From JALYUM01 sp036688685 (GTDB lineage Bacteria > Pseudomonadota > Gammaproteobacteria > Burkholderiales > Burkholderiaceae_D), in the NCBI RefSeq assembly GCF_036688685.1, contig NZ_JAQQPS010000011.1:62001-126000 (forward strand): 64,000 bases of DNA, in the 5' to 3' direction. This document shows positions 25,743 to 35,151 of this stretch, one piece after another. The translations under genes were made by a program, and so were the position numbers. Position 1 is the first letter of the stretch, and each line of letters starts with the position of its first letter. Below the pieces are notes generated by a model, which was not told the DNA's origin, did no database searches, and was given only the letters and a program-made list of their open reading frames with translations.

Positions 25743-27152
25743 ATGCCAACTTTCCACGCGCTTTTCTCTGCCGTCGCCCTGACCGCCTCGCTGGCCAGCG
25801 CCGCGCCGCAACCGGCCACCGTCCGCGTCGACTACACCCACGCCGGCAATGCCCTGTCCGACCAGTACGCGCTGGAACGGGTGCTGATCGAGCCGCTGCC
25901 GTGGCCCGGCAACAGCGCCCGCAACTTCGACGACAGCAACCGCGGCCAGAACCGGGTCGAAGTGAGCGATGCGAAGACGGGCGACTTGCTGTATGCGCGC
26001 GATTTCTCCACCATCTTCGGCGAGTGGCGCAGCACCGAAGAAGCGCTCAAAATGAGCCGGAGCTTTCATGAATCGGTGCGTTTCCCGAAGCCGGACCGGC
26101 CGGTCAAGGTACGCATTTTGAAACGCGATGAGCGCCAGCTGTTCTCGGTCGCGTGGAGCGTCGATGTCGATACCGACGCGCCGGACGTGATCCGCAAGCT
26201 GCCGCCGGCGCCCGTGAAACCCATCCCCATCAAAGTCAGCGGCGCCTCGCCCGACAAGGTCGACCTGCTGATTCTCGGCGACGGCTACACGGCGCTTGAA
26301 CTGAAAAAATTCGAAGCGGATGCCCGCCGCCTGGCCGCGCACTTGTTCGACGTCTCGCCGTTCAAGGAACGCGCCAACGACTTTAATGTGTGGGCGATGG
26401 CGGTGCCGACCCAGGAGTCGGGTGTGTCGCGCCCCTCGACCGGCGTGCACCACGCGTCGGCGCTGGGCACGCGCTACGACATCTTTGGCAGCGAGCGATA
26501 TGTGCTGACGCTGGACAACCGCGCGCTGCGCGACCTGGCCCAGTACGCGCCTTATGAATTCATCGAAATCCTGGTCAACAACGACACCTACGGCGGGGGC
26601 GGCATCTTCGGTCAGTTCAGCACCGCGGCGGCCGGCAATGCGTGGTCGAATTACCTGTTCGTGCATGAGTTCGGCCATCACTTCGCCGGCCTGGCCGACG
26701 AGTACTACACCTCGCCCGTGGCCTACCAGTCGAGCGAGGCGCGGATGGAGCCGTGGGAGCCGAACGTGACAGCGCTGCGCGACCCGGCGCAACTGAAGTG
26801 GCGCCGCCACGTACAAGCCGGCACGCCGCTGCCGACCGCATGGCCGAAGGACGACTACGAAGCATACTCGCGCGCCTACCAGAAGCGCCGTGCCGCCCTG
26901 CGCGCCGCCAACCGGCCCGAGGCGGAGATGAATGCGCTGTTCGAGGAAGACCTGGCCCATACGAAAGCCTTGTTCGCCAGGGCGCCCCAGCGCAATGCCA
27001 TCGGCGCCTTCGAAGGCGCGAACTACGAAGCCAAGGGATATTACCGGCCCGCCATGCAATGCCTCATGTTCGACCGCAGCGAGCAGTTTTGCCCGGTCTG
27101 CCAGGACGGCATCACGGACATCATCGATTTATACGCGGGTTACAAAATGTGA
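25743..27152 (+). CDS. Exported M64-family zinc metallopeptidase
   Basis: The 469-residue protein has a signal peptide (cleaved near ASAAPQ), an N-terminal M64 domain, and a peptidase M64 core with LLILGDGYTALELKKF and the zinc motif HEFGHHFAGLADEYY near residues 307-321. M64 enzymes are related to bacterial IgA endopeptidases, but most environmental members have unknown targets. It follows the cyanophycinase gene by 49 bases in the same direction, so the two may be co-transcribed secreted hydrolases. Confidence 0.88.
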   Translation: MPTFHALFSAVALTASLASAAPQPATVRVDYTHAGNALSDQYALERVLIEPLPWPGNSARNFDDSNRGQNRVEVSDAKTGDLLYARDFSTIFGEWRSTEEALKMSRSFHESVRFPKPDRPVKVRILKRDERQLFSVAWSVDVDTDAPDVIRKLPPAPVKPIPIKVSGASPDKVDLLILGDGYTALELKKFEADARRLAAHLFDVSPFKERANDFNVWAMAVPTQESGVSRPSTGVHHASALGTRYDIFGSERYVLTLDNRALRDLAQYAPYEFIEILVNNDTYGGGGIFGQFSTAAAGNAWSNYLFVHEFGHHFAGLADEYYTSPVAYQSSEARMEPWEPNVTALRDPAQLKWRRHVQAGTPLPTAWPKDDYEAYSRAYQKRRAALRAANRPEAEMNALFEEDLAHTKALFARAPQRNAIGAFEGANYEAKGYYRPAMQCLMFDRSEQFCPVCQDGITDIIDLYAGYKM

Positions 27153-27210
27153 TAATTGCAACAAGTCATTACTATGTTCGCTGTCGAACAGACTGCCTAT
27201 TGGGAAATGT

Positions 27211-27235
27211 TTATTCTGAAACTGTTGCAGAATAA
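27211..27235. promoter_or_regulatory. Inverted repeat upstream of the Lys/Ala-rich gene
   Basis: TTATTCTG and CAGAATAA form an 8-bp perfect stem with a 9-base spacer, about 55 bases before the ATG at 27288. There is no T-run on the + strand, so it is more likely an operator or leader hairpin than a terminator for the M64 gene. Confidence 0.35.
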
Positions 27236-27287
27236 AAAGAGCGGAACGACCGCACTGAATCTACATTTACTTTAGAGGACATACATC

Positions 27288-27782
27288 ATGAATAAATTAC
27301 TCGCTACCCTGATCGGCGCCATGCTCGCCACCGCTGCTGTCGCTCAAACGCCAGTGACCACCACGACCACCGCTACCCCGGCTGTTGTGAAAGCAGAAGC
27401 GAAAGCTGAGAAAGCTGTCACCAAGGCCGAGATGAAAGAAGTCAAAGCAGACGCTTCCGCTGACAACAAAGTCGCCAAGGCACAAGCCAAGAACGACAAA
27501 ACCAAAGCCAAAGCCCAGGAAAAGCTGGTAAAAAAAGCGGCGGACGCCAACGAAAGCATCGCCAAAGCTGACCCGGAAGACAAAGCCAAGGCCACCGCCA
27601 AAGCAGAAGACAAAATGGCCGATGCTAACCACAGCGCTGAAAAGAAAGCCATCAACGCTGACAAAAACCTGATCAAGACCCAAGTCGACGCTGCTGCCGA
27701 TAAAGCAAAAGCCAGCGCGAAAACGACGGAAGTCAAAGCAGAAGCGACTGCTGACGTGCATAAAGCCGCTGCCAAGAACTAA
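27288..27782 (+). CDS. Exported lysine/alanine-rich low-complexity protein
   Basis: The 164-residue protein has a short signal peptide (cleaved near AAVAQ) followed by about 140 residues dominated by Lys, Ala, Asp and Glu (for example VKAEAKAEKAVTKAE). The mature part should be highly helical or coiled and strongly charged, with no cysteine or aromatic residue. AGAGGACATACATC is a good ribosome site, and a strong terminator follows. The function is unknown; a periplasmic or envelope-associated stress role is only a guess. Confidence 0.75.
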   Translation: MNKLLATLIGAMLATAAVAQTPVTTTTTATPAVVKAEAKAEKAVTKAEMKEVKADASADNKVAKAQAKNDKTKAKAQEKLVKKAADANESIAKADPEDKAKATAKAEDKMADANHSAEKKAINADKNLIKTQVDAAADKAKASAKTTEVKAEATADVHKAAAKN

Positions 27783-27820
27783 TTGGCTGCTGTGGGGCGC
27801 TAAGGCGTTCCATGCAAATA

Positions 27821-27849
27821 AAAAATGCGCCTCGAGGGGCGCATTTTTT
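27821..27849. terminator. Bidirectional Rho-independent terminator
   Basis: AAAAATGCGCC and GGCGCATTTTTT form a stem with A-runs and T-runs on both sides. It serves the Lys/Ala-rich gene on the + strand and parC on the minus strand. Confidence 0.9.
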
Positions 27850-27856
27850 ATGGGTG

Positions 27857-27885
27857 CGTCGTCCCCGCGCAGGCGGGGATCCATA
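27857..27885. repeat. REP-like arm, copy 4
   Basis: CGTCGTCCCCGCGCAGGCGG, continuing to GGATCCATAG, matches the right arm of the copy at 3152. It lies between the terminator and the parC stop. Confidence 0.65.
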
Positions 27886-27906
27886 GCGCGCCATCGACGT
27901 TAAGGG

Positions 27907-30267
27907 TTATTCCGCACCCTGATCCCCACCCAGAATCCGCGGCGCCAGATCCTTTGCGCGCAATTTCGCGCTCAACGGTTTGCCCTTCTTCGCCCGCTTG
28001 CCATAGTGCGGCTCCAGTCCCGACGCAAACAACTCGACGGTGCGCGGCTTGTCGCCGGCCCAGGTGCCGACGACGTTCACGCCTTTCTGGCTGATCGGCT
28101 GCGCCGCCAATAATTTCTCTTTCGGCTCCAGGTCCATCAGCGTGACACCGCGCCCACCGTTGGTCAGCGTTTTCATTTCGTCGATGCCAAACACCAGCAC
28201 GCGGCCCTTTTCAGACAGGCAGGCAATTGCGCCAGCCGCTTCCATCACCACGCGCGGCGGCAGCGGTACGGCGCCGTCGTCGAGTGTCACGAACGACTTG
28301 CCACCTTTTAAGCGGCTGACCATGTCGCCGGCTTTGGCGATAAAGCCGAAACCTGCCGACGATGCCAGCAACAGCGAGGTGGCGCCGGAACCCGCAAAAT
28401 AATGTTCGATCCGCGCCGACTTGCCATTCGTGCTGGCCAGGTCGACCAGCGTCGTGATCGGCACGCCATCGCCGCGCGCGCCGGGCAGGGCGGATACCGG
28501 TACCGAATACACTTTGCCGTTGTCGCCAAAGCCGAGCAGCGTGTCGACCGTGCGGCATTCGAATGCCGCATACAGCGAATCGCTGGCCTTGAAGGTGAAC
28601 TGGGCAACGTCGTGGCCAATGCCGCTGCGCGCCCGCACCCAGCCTTTTTCGGACACGATCACCGTCACCGGTTCATCGATCACTTTTTGTTCCGACACCG
28701 CCTTTTGCGCTTCTTCGATCACGGTGCGGCGCGCGTCGCCGTACAGTTTCGAGTCGGCTTCGATTTCGCGGATAATCAGGCGCTTCATCGTGCCCGGGTT
28801 GTCGAGGATATCCTGCAAGATCCCCTTTTCCTTGCGCAGTTCCGCCAGTTCCTGCTCGATCTTGATCGCTTCCAGGCGCGCCAGTTGGCGCAGGCGGATC
28901 TCGAGAATATCTTCGGCCTGGATCGACGACAGATTGAATTCGGCGATCAGCGCGGCCTTCGGATCGTCCGAATTGCGGATGATGGCAATGACTTCATCGA
29001 TATTGAGCAGAACCGCGACCCGGCCTTCCAGGATGTGGATGCGTGCATCGACTTTCGCGAGCTTGAATTCGGTGCGGCGTTTCACTGTGACAAAACGGAA
29101 ATCGACCCACTCCTGCAGAATCTCCAGCAAGCCTTTTTGACGCGGACGGCCATCGCCGCCTATCATCACCAGGTTAATCGATGCCGACGATTCGAGCGAG
29201 GTATGCGCCAGCAGCATCAGCATGAATTCGGTCTGGTCCTGGTTTTTCGATTTTGGTTCGAACACCAGGCGCACCGGCGCATTGCGGCCCGATTCATCGC
29301 GGATGGTGTCGAGCGCCCCCAGAATCGTCTGCTTCATGCCCAACTGCTCGGCCGACAAGGCTTTCTTGCCCAGCTTGATTTTCGGGTTGGTCAGCTCTTC
29401 GATTTCTTCCAGCACCTTCTGCGACGAGGTGCCCGGTGGCAGTTCGGTGACCACCGCCTGCCACTGGCCACGCGCCAGCTCTTCGATTTTCCAGCGCGCG
29501 CGCACTTTCATCGAGCCGCGCCCGCTGGCGTACATATCCGAGACCTGCGAGGCGGTAGTAATCAGCTGGCCGCCGCCCGGGAAGTCCGGCCCCGGCATAA
29601 TGGTCATCAGTTCGGCATGCGACAGATTCGGATTGCGGATTAACGCGACGGCCGCAGCCGCTACTTCGGTGAGATTGTGCGACGGGATTTCGGTGGCCAG
29701 GCCGACCGCAATACCTGACGCGCCATTGAGCAACACCATCGGCAGGCGCGCCGGCAATTGTCTTGGCTCTTCGAAGGAACCGTCATAGTTGGGCTGGAAG
29801 TCGACGGTACCGAGGTCGAGTTCATCGAGCAGCAGGCGCGACACCGGCGTCAGGCGCGCTTCGGTGTAACGCATCGCGGCGGCGCCATCGCCATCGCGCG
29901 AGCCGAAATTGCCCTGGCCGTCGATGAGCGGGTAGCGCAGCGAAAAATCCTGTGCCATGCGCACCAGCGCGTCGTACACCGACTGGTCGCCGTGCGGGTG
30001 CAGTTTACCGAGTACGTCGCCGACCACGGTGGCCGATTTGCGTGGCTTCGAGGTACTCGACAAGCCCAGCTCGTTCATCGAAAACAGGATGCGGCGCTGC
30101 ACCGGCTTCTGACCGTCGGAGACGTCCGGCAGGGCGCGGCCCTTGACCACCGAGACGGCGTAATCAAGGTAGGCGCGCTCGGCGAACGTGGACAGGGTCA
30201 GCGTTTCGGCGTCGTCTGGCGGCGGTGGCGGGGGTGAGGCTTGGTCAAACAGGTTGGATTGGGACAT
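27907..30267 (-). CDS. parC: DNA topoisomerase IV subunit A
   Basis: The 786-residue protein cuts and rejoins DNA to unlink daughter chromosomes. It has the catalytic tyrosine in AAMRYTEARL near residue 133, the quinolone-region segment LGKLHPHGDQSVYDALVRMAQ with Asp in GD (rather than the Ser of E. coli ParC), and degenerate C-terminal beta-propeller blades. The parE stop lies upstream by 30 bases, so parE-parC is a two-gene unit. The tail KGKPLSAKLRAKDLAPR is shorter than in E. coli. Confidence 0.95.
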   Translation of the reverse strand: MSQSNLFDQASPPPPPPDDAETLTLSTFAERAYLDYAVSVVKGRALPDVSDGQKPVQRRILFSMNELGLSSTSKPRKSATVVGDVLGKLHPHGDQSVYDALVRMAQDFSLRYPLIDGQGNFGSRDGDGAAAMRYTEARLTPVSRLLLDELDLGTVDFQPNYDGSFEEPRQLPARLPMVLLNGASGIAVGLATEIPSHNLTEVAAAAVALIRNPNLSHAELMTIMPGPDFPGGGQLITTASQVSDMYASGRGSMKVRARWKIEELARGQWQAVVTELPPGTSSQKVLEEIEELTNPKIKLGKKALSAEQLGMKQTILGALDTIRDESGRNAPVRLVFEPKSKNQDQTEFMLMLLAHTSLESSASINLVMIGGDGRPRQKGLLEILQEWVDFRFVTVKRRTEFKLAKVDARIHILEGRVAVLLNIDEVIAIIRNSDDPKAALIAEFNLSSIQAEDILEIRLRQLARLEAIKIEQELAELRKEKGILQDILDNPGTMKRLIIREIEADSKLYGDARRTVIEEAQKAVSEQKVIDEPVTVIVSEKGWVRARSGIGHDVAQFTFKASDSLYAAFECRTVDTLLGFGDNGKVYSVPVSALPGARGDGVPITTLVDLASTNGKSARIEHYFAGSGATSLLLASSAGFGFIAKAGDMVSRLKGGKSFVTLDDGAVPLPPRVVMEAAGAIACLSEKGRVLVFGIDEMKTLTNGGRGVTLMDLEPKEKLLAAQPISQKGVNVVGTWAGDKPRTVELFASGLEPHYGKRAKKGKPLSAKLRAKDLAPRILGGDQGAE

Positions 30268-30297
30268 GGTTCAATTCGTTTTTTGTGAGCGGTAGCG

Positions 30298-32292
30298 TTA
30301 AATATCCGCTTCGGTTTCGTTGCCGTGTTCTTCGATCCAGGCACGGCGCGCCGCAGCCTCGCCTTTGCCCATCAGCATATTGAAACGTGCCGACGCATCG
30401 CCCTGGGAAAAATCGCCCAGTTTCACGGGCAGCAGGCGGCGCGTATCCGGATTCATCGTGGTTTCCCACAATTGTTCCGCGTTCATCTCGCCCAGACCTT
30501 TAAAGCGCGAAATGCTCCAGGCGCCATCCTTGACGCCGTCTTTTTTGAGCTTGTCTTCGATGGCGATCAGTTCGCCCGCGTCGAGCGCGTACAGCTTCTG
30601 GATCGGCTTCTTGCCACGCGCCGGCGCGTCGACCCGGAACAGCGGCGGACGGGCGATGCAGATATGGCCGTGTTCGAACAGGGCCGGGAAATGTTTGAAA
30701 AACAGCGTGAGCAACAAGACCTGGATGTGCGAACCGTCCACGTCCGCATCCGACAGGATGCAGATTTTGCCGTAGCGCAGGTTGGACAGGTCGGGCGAGT
30801 CGCCGTACCCGTGCGGATCGACGCCGATGGCCACCGAAATATCATGGATCTCGTTGTTGGCAAACAGGCGGTCGCGGTCTGTTTCCCAGGAGTTCAGCAC
30901 CTTGCCGCGCAGCGGCAAAATGGCCTGGTATTCCTTGTCGCGGCCCATCTTGGCGGAGCCGCCGGCCGAGTCGCCCTCGACCAGGAACAGTTCATTGCGG
31001 GTGATGTCGGTCGATTCGCAATCGGTCAATTTACCTGGCAACACCGCCACGCCGGACGATTTTTTCTTTTCGACTTTTTGCAGCGAGCGCAGGCGCGATT
31101 GGGCTTGCTTGATGACCAGGTCGGCCAGCTTGCGGCCGTAGTCGACGTGCTGGTTCAGCCACAGTTCCAGCGGCGGCTTGGTGAAGGTCGAGACCAGTTT
31201 CACGGCGTCGCGCGAATTGAGGCGTTCCTTGATCTGACCCTGGAATTGCGGGTCCAGCACCTTGGCCGAGAGCACGAAGGAGACACGCGCAAACACGTCT
31301 TCCGGCATCAACTTGACGCCTTTCGGCAGCAGCGAATGCATGTCGATGAAATTTTTGACGGCGCCGTAGAGGCCGTCGCGCAGGCCCGATTCGTGGGTGC
31401 CGCCGTTGGGCGTCGGGATCAGGTTGACGTAACTTTCACGCGTGACGCCGCCATTTTCGGTCCACGCCACCACCCAGGCCGCGCCTTCGCCTTCGGCAAA
31501 GCCGTCGTCGCCGTTCGAGTATTGCGCGCCTTCGAACAGGGGGATCAGTGTGTCGCCGTCGGAGTGTTGCGCCAGCATCTCGTTGAGGTAGCCGCGCAGG
31601 CCTTCGTCGTATTTCCAGGTCTGCACGTCGCCGGTTTTGGCGTTGGTCAGCGTGACGGTGACGCCCGGCAGCAGCACGGCTTTCGAGCGCAATAATCTCT
31701 GCAGTTCAGTGGCGGAGATCAGCGGCGAATCGAAATACTTCGGATTCGGCCAGGCGGTGACGCGGGTACCCGATTTTTTGCCGCCGCGCGGCGCCAGTTC
31801 CGACGCCAGCGGTTCGATCACGTCGCCATCGGCAAACGCCATGTGGTGGAAACCGTTGCCGGCCTCATCCTTGCGCCAGACCGAAATTTCCAGGCGCGAC
31901 GACAGCGCATTGGTGACCGACACGCCAACACCGTGCAAGCCGCCCGAGAATGCATAAGCGCCGCCCGAACCCTTGTCGAATTTGCCGCCCGCGTGCAGGC
32001 GCGTGAAGACGATCTCCACGACCGGCACGCCTTCTTCAGGGTGGATGCCGACAGGAATGCCGCGGCCGTCGTCTTCGACCGTGATCGAGCCGTCAGCGTT
32101 GATCGTCACGCCGATGTTGTTGCAGTGGCCTCCCAGCGCCTCGTCGGAGGCGTTGTCGATCACTTCCTGAATGATGTGCAAGGGATTTTCCGTGCGGGTG
32201 TACATGCCCGGACGTTGCTTGACGGGTTCCAGTCCCTTCAGGACGCGGATGGATGATTCGCTGTAATCGGATGCGGGTTTTTTGGTGGCCAT
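30298..32292 (-). CDS. parE: DNA topoisomerase IV subunit B
   Basis: The 664-residue ATPase subunit has the GHKL ATP site (EVIDNASDEALGGH; VEDDGRGIPVGIHPEE; GLHGVGVSVTNALS) and the TOPRIM metal site (LVEGDSAGGSAK; LSDADVDGSHI). It pairs with ParC, encoded 30 bases downstream. Length and motifs are standard. The 258-base gap upstream, shared with the divergent gene at 32551, should contain its promoter. Confidence 0.96.
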   Translation of the reverse strand: MATKKPASDYSESSIRVLKGLEPVKQRPGMYTRTENPLHIIQEVIDNASDEALGGHCNNIGVTINADGSITVEDDGRGIPVGIHPEEGVPVVEIVFTRLHAGGKFDKGSGGAYAFSGGLHGVGVSVTNALSSRLEISVWRKDEAGNGFHHMAFADGDVIEPLASELAPRGGKKSGTRVTAWPNPKYFDSPLISATELQRLLRSKAVLLPGVTVTLTNAKTGDVQTWKYDEGLRGYLNEMLAQHSDGDTLIPLFEGAQYSNGDDGFAEGEGAAWVVAWTENGGVTRESYVNLIPTPNGGTHESGLRDGLYGAVKNFIDMHSLLPKGVKLMPEDVFARVSFVLSAKVLDPQFQGQIKERLNSRDAVKLVSTFTKPPLELWLNQHVDYGRKLADLVIKQAQSRLRSLQKVEKKKSSGVAVLPGKLTDCESTDITRNELFLVEGDSAGGSAKMGRDKEYQAILPLRGKVLNSWETDRDRLFANNEIHDISVAIGVDPHGYGDSPDLSNLRYGKICILSDADVDGSHIQVLLLTLFFKHFPALFEHGHICIARPPLFRVDAPARGKKPIQKLYALDAGELIAIEDKLKKDGVKDGAWSISRFKGLGEMNAEQLWETTMNPDTRRLLPVKLGDFSQGDASARFNMLMGKGEAAARRAWIEEHGNETEADI

Positions 32293-32550
32293 GCCTGAAC
32301 TTTATGAAATTACTTGCTTGCGTGAGCCCAGCCTGCTGCGGGTGGCACGGGTGGACTGCGACCGATACTGTACGCCTGTACAGTGTTTATCGCAAATCCA
32401 TTGTGTCTGCCTGCGCCGGCTTGCAGAGCTCTCTTTCCGGCATTCTATCTTTGAGCCATGGCAAATAGAAGGAAAGAGTTTTTGCTCCTTGCATGCAGGC
32501 GCGATCGTGACTAGATTACAGGCAAGGCATTTTCCCGTAATTCACCAGGC

Positions 32551-33372
32551 ATGGTTGTTCACATGGCAAGTAACACTCCCTATACCGTGCGTCTGCTCGG
32601 CTTCGCCCCGGATGAACGGTCGCATCTTGACGCTTTGCTGGCGCATGGTCCGGACGGCGGCCCGTCCTATATCTGTCTGGCTGAGGACAGCCTGCACGAA
32701 CCGGATTTTTATATCGCTGACGGCGATGCCCCGGCCGGTCTGGCAGCGCTGACGCGCGCCAATCCGGGCCCGGTGCAACCCGCCATGGTGGTGGCGCGCA
32801 CCCCGGCGCCGCTGCCGTTCCCGCGCATTTCGCGTCCCCTCCAGCGCGGCCAGCTGCACGAAATGATGGCCGAGATGGTGGGCCGGCGCGCGCAGGCGCT
32901 GGCACTGCTGCGCGATTGCGAGCGCCACCTGGCCCCCGAGCGGCGCCGCCATCCGCGCATCGAGACGCCGCGCAGCGAGGCGTGGCGGCAGCGGCGCCAG
33001 GCCACGCCGTCCGGGGCGGTGCTGATACTCGACAACCGCGGCGCGTTTCGCGACCACGTGGCCAAGTTGCTGGGCGCGCGGCGCATGGCGATCGAGTGGA
33101 CCGACAGTGCGCCGGTGGCCTTGCGCCTGTGTGACGAAACGCCGGTATCGCTGGTGATGATCAATACCGGCCTTGCCGGGGTCGATCCGTATGCCGTGTG
33201 CGCCGCGATCAAGGCGCAGGAAGGATCGTTGCGCACGGCCGTGGTGCTGCTGTGCGGGGTGGCGTTCCGCTTCGACAGCGCGCGCGGGCGCGATTGCGGC
33301 TTGCGCGGCGTGCTCGACAAGCCGGTCGGGGACCGCGACCTGGTGGCAGTGCTGAACCGCTTGCTCGGTTAA
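32551..33372 (+). CDS. Response-regulator-like protein with degenerate receiver
   Basis: The 273-residue protein has two parts. Residues 1-145 form a poorly conserved N-terminal region ending in an Arg-rich stretch (RRRHPRIETPR). Residues 150-273 look like a CheY-type receiver: AVLILDNRGAFRDHVAKLL, VSLVMINTGLAGVDPYAVCAAIK, and LDKPV with the conserved Lys. The usual phospho-acceptor Asp is Asn (MINTGL) and one acidic residue of the Mg site is changed to Asn (LDN), so phosphorylation is unlikely. No output domain follows. An ATG at 32563 is an alternative start. Confidence 0.6.
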   Translation: MVVHMASNTPYTVRLLGFAPDERSHLDALLAHGPDGGPSYICLAEDSLHEPDFYIADGDAPAGLAALTRANPGPVQPAMVVARTPAPLPFPRISRPLQRGQLHEMMAEMVGRRAQALALLRDCERHLAPERRRHPRIETPRSEAWRQRRQATPSGAVLILDNRGAFRDHVAKLLGARRMAIEWTDSAPVALRLCDETPVSLVMINTGLAGVDPYAVCAAIKAQEGSLRTAVVLLCGVAFRFDSARGRDCGLRGVLDKPVGDRDLVAVLNRLLG

Positions 33373-33388
33373 TGCCCGCGCCGGTGTC

Positions 33389-34558
33389 TTATTTACTCAG
33401 CACCCGCATGGCCCGCTCCAGGCCTTCTATCGTCACCGGAAACATGCGATTGTTCATCAACTGCCTGATCATCGCCACCGACTGCCGGTACTGCCACACG
33501 CCTTCCGGCTCGGGATTGAGCCAGGCAAACTTCGGAAACGCGTGACAAAAGCGCGCCAGCCATTCGGCCCCGGCTTCTTCATTGTTGTATTCCACCGAGC
33601 CACCCGGCGCCATGACTTCGTACGGGCTCATGGTGGCGTCGCCGACAAAGATCAGGCGCGTGTCGGCCGGATACTTGCGCAAGATATCCCAGGTCGGAAA
33701 GCGCTCGGCATGCCGTCTGCGGTTGTTCTTCCAGAGATAATCGTAGACGCAGTTGTGAAAGTAAAAGAACTCCATGTTCTTGAACTCGGTTTTGGCCGCC
33801 GAAAACAGCTCCTCGGTGCGGGCGATATGGTCGTCCATCGAGCCGCCCACATCGAGCAGCATCAGCACCTTGATGCGGTTCTTGCGTTCCGGCTGCATGC
33901 GTATGTCGAGAAAGCCGGCATTGCTGGCCGTGGCCTGGATGGTCGCGTCCAGCGCCAGTTCATCGTCGGCGCCCTGGCGCGCGAATTTGCGCAGGCGCCG
34001 CAAGGCCACCTTCAGGTTGCGCGTGCCCAGTTCGCGCTCGGCGTCGTAATCCTTGTAGCTGCGCTGTTCCCACACCTTGACGGCAGTGCGGTTGCGGCTC
34101 TCGCCGCCGATGCGGATGCCTTCCGGATTGGTGCCACCATGCCCGAACGGCGAGGTGCCGCCGGTGCCGATCCATTTATTGCCGCCTTCGTGCTTCTCCT
34201 TTTGCTCTTTGAGCAGTTCATTGAGGCGGTCCATCAGCTTGTCGTAGCCGAATTTTTCCAGCGCCGCCTTTTGCTCGGGCGTCAATTCGCGTTCCATGCG
34301 TTTCACCAGCCAGTCGAGTGGAATCGACGGGTTCTTGTCGAACACCGCATCGATGCCCTTGAAGTACATGCCGAAGGCGCGGTCGAACTTGTCGAAATGG
34401 GCTTCGTCCTTGACCATGGTCAGGCGCGCCAGATAATAGAAATCGTCGAGCGAGGTCGTGATGACGCCCCGGTCCAGCGCTTCGAGCAGGCTGAGAAACT
34501 CCCGGATCGTCACCGGGACTTTCGCATCGCGCAGCGTATAAAAGAAATCGATCAGCAT
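33389..34558 (-). CDS. CoxE-like von Willebrand factor A domain protein
   Basis: The 389-residue protein has an N-terminal helical region and a C-terminal vWA domain with a MIDAS-like LLDVGGSMDDHI motif near residue 238 and FVGDATMSPYEV later. A Gly-rich segment (GTGGTSPFGHGGTNPEG) lies in between. MoxR-type AAA ATPases and vWA proteins work together in metal insertion or complex assembly. ATG 34558 was chosen because MLIDFFYTLRDAKVPV is a natural start. It ends the moxR-GNAT-vWA operon, 2 bases after the GNAT stop. Confidence 0.88.
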   Translation of the reverse strand: MLIDFFYTLRDAKVPVTIREFLSLLEALDRGVITTSLDDFYYLARLTMVKDEAHFDKFDRAFGMYFKGIDAVFDKNPSIPLDWLVKRMERELTPEQKAALEKFGYDKLMDRLNELLKEQKEKHEGGNKWIGTGGTSPFGHGGTNPEGIRIGGESRNRTAVKVWEQRSYKDYDAERELGTRNLKVALRRLRKFARQGADDELALDATIQATASNAGFLDIRMQPERKNRIKVLMLLDVGGSMDDHIARTEELFSAAKTEFKNMEFFYFHNCVYDYLWKNNRRRHAERFPTWDILRKYPADTRLIFVGDATMSPYEVMAPGGSVEYNNEEAGAEWLARFCHAFPKFAWLNPEPEGVWQYRQSVAMIRQLMNNRMFPVTIEGLERAMRVLSK

Positions 34559-34560
34559 GG

Positions 34561-35151
34561 TTAATCTTGTGCGTGACGGCGTAACTGGTATTCCAACTGC
34601 ATTTTGACTTCCGGCCATTCGCCGCGCAGCAGGCTGTACATGACCGTATCGCGGATGCTGCCGTCGCGCCGCACGGCGTGGTGGCGAATCACGCCATCCT
34701 TTTTTGCGCCCAGCCGTTCGATCGCCTTTTGCGACGCAAAATTAAAATTGTCGGTGCGCCAGCCGACCACGGCGCAGCCGAGGGTGTCGAAGGCGTGCGA
34801 CAGCAATAACAGTTTGCAGCTGGTGTTCACATGGCTGCGCTGGCGGCTTTTGGCGTACCAGGTCCAGCCGATTTCGACGCGGTCGACCAGCGGCAAAATG
34901 TCGTGATAGCTGGTGCTGCCGATGACCTCACCGCTGGCCGCGTCGAGGACGGCAAAGGCGACCCGGTCCGGCATGTCCAGCGCACGCTGGATATAGGCTT
35001 CGACGTCCTGCGGTTCCGGCACCGAGGTGATGCGCAACTCCCACAGCTTGCCGTCGGACGCAGCCGCACGCAGGCCGTCTGCGTGGGCCAAAGACAAAGG
35101 CGCCAGGCGCACACCGTTCGATTCCAGCGTGACCGGTGCAACCTGGATCAT
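34561..35151 (-). CDS. RimJ/RimL-type GNAT acetyltransferase
   Basis: The 196-residue protein has the RimJ/RimL arrangement: LAPLSLAHADGLRAAA at the N-terminus, GEVIGSTSYHDILP, VEIGWTWYAKSRQRSHVNT and NFASQKAIERLGAKKDGV in the acetyl-CoA fold. The acceptor is unknown; the family modifies protein N-termini, amino acids or aminoglycosides. It overlaps the moxR stop by 4 bases and sits between moxR and the vWA gene, so all three are probably co-translated. Confidence 0.88.
   Translation of the reverse strand: MIQVAPVTLESNGVRLAPLSLAHADGLRAAASDGKLWELRITSVPEPQDVEAYIQRALDMPDRVAFAVLDAASGEVIGSTSYHDILPLVDRVEIGWTWYAKSRQRSHVNTSCKLLLLSHAFDTLGCAVVGWRTDNFNFASQKAIERLGAKKDGVIRHHAVRRDGSIRDTVMYSLLRGEWPEVKMQLEYQLRRHAQD

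Noticed and set aside
3148..33365. Repeated hairpin arms as a CRISPR array
   Set aside because: The copies are kilobases apart with no regular spacers and no cas genes; they fit REP-like elements.
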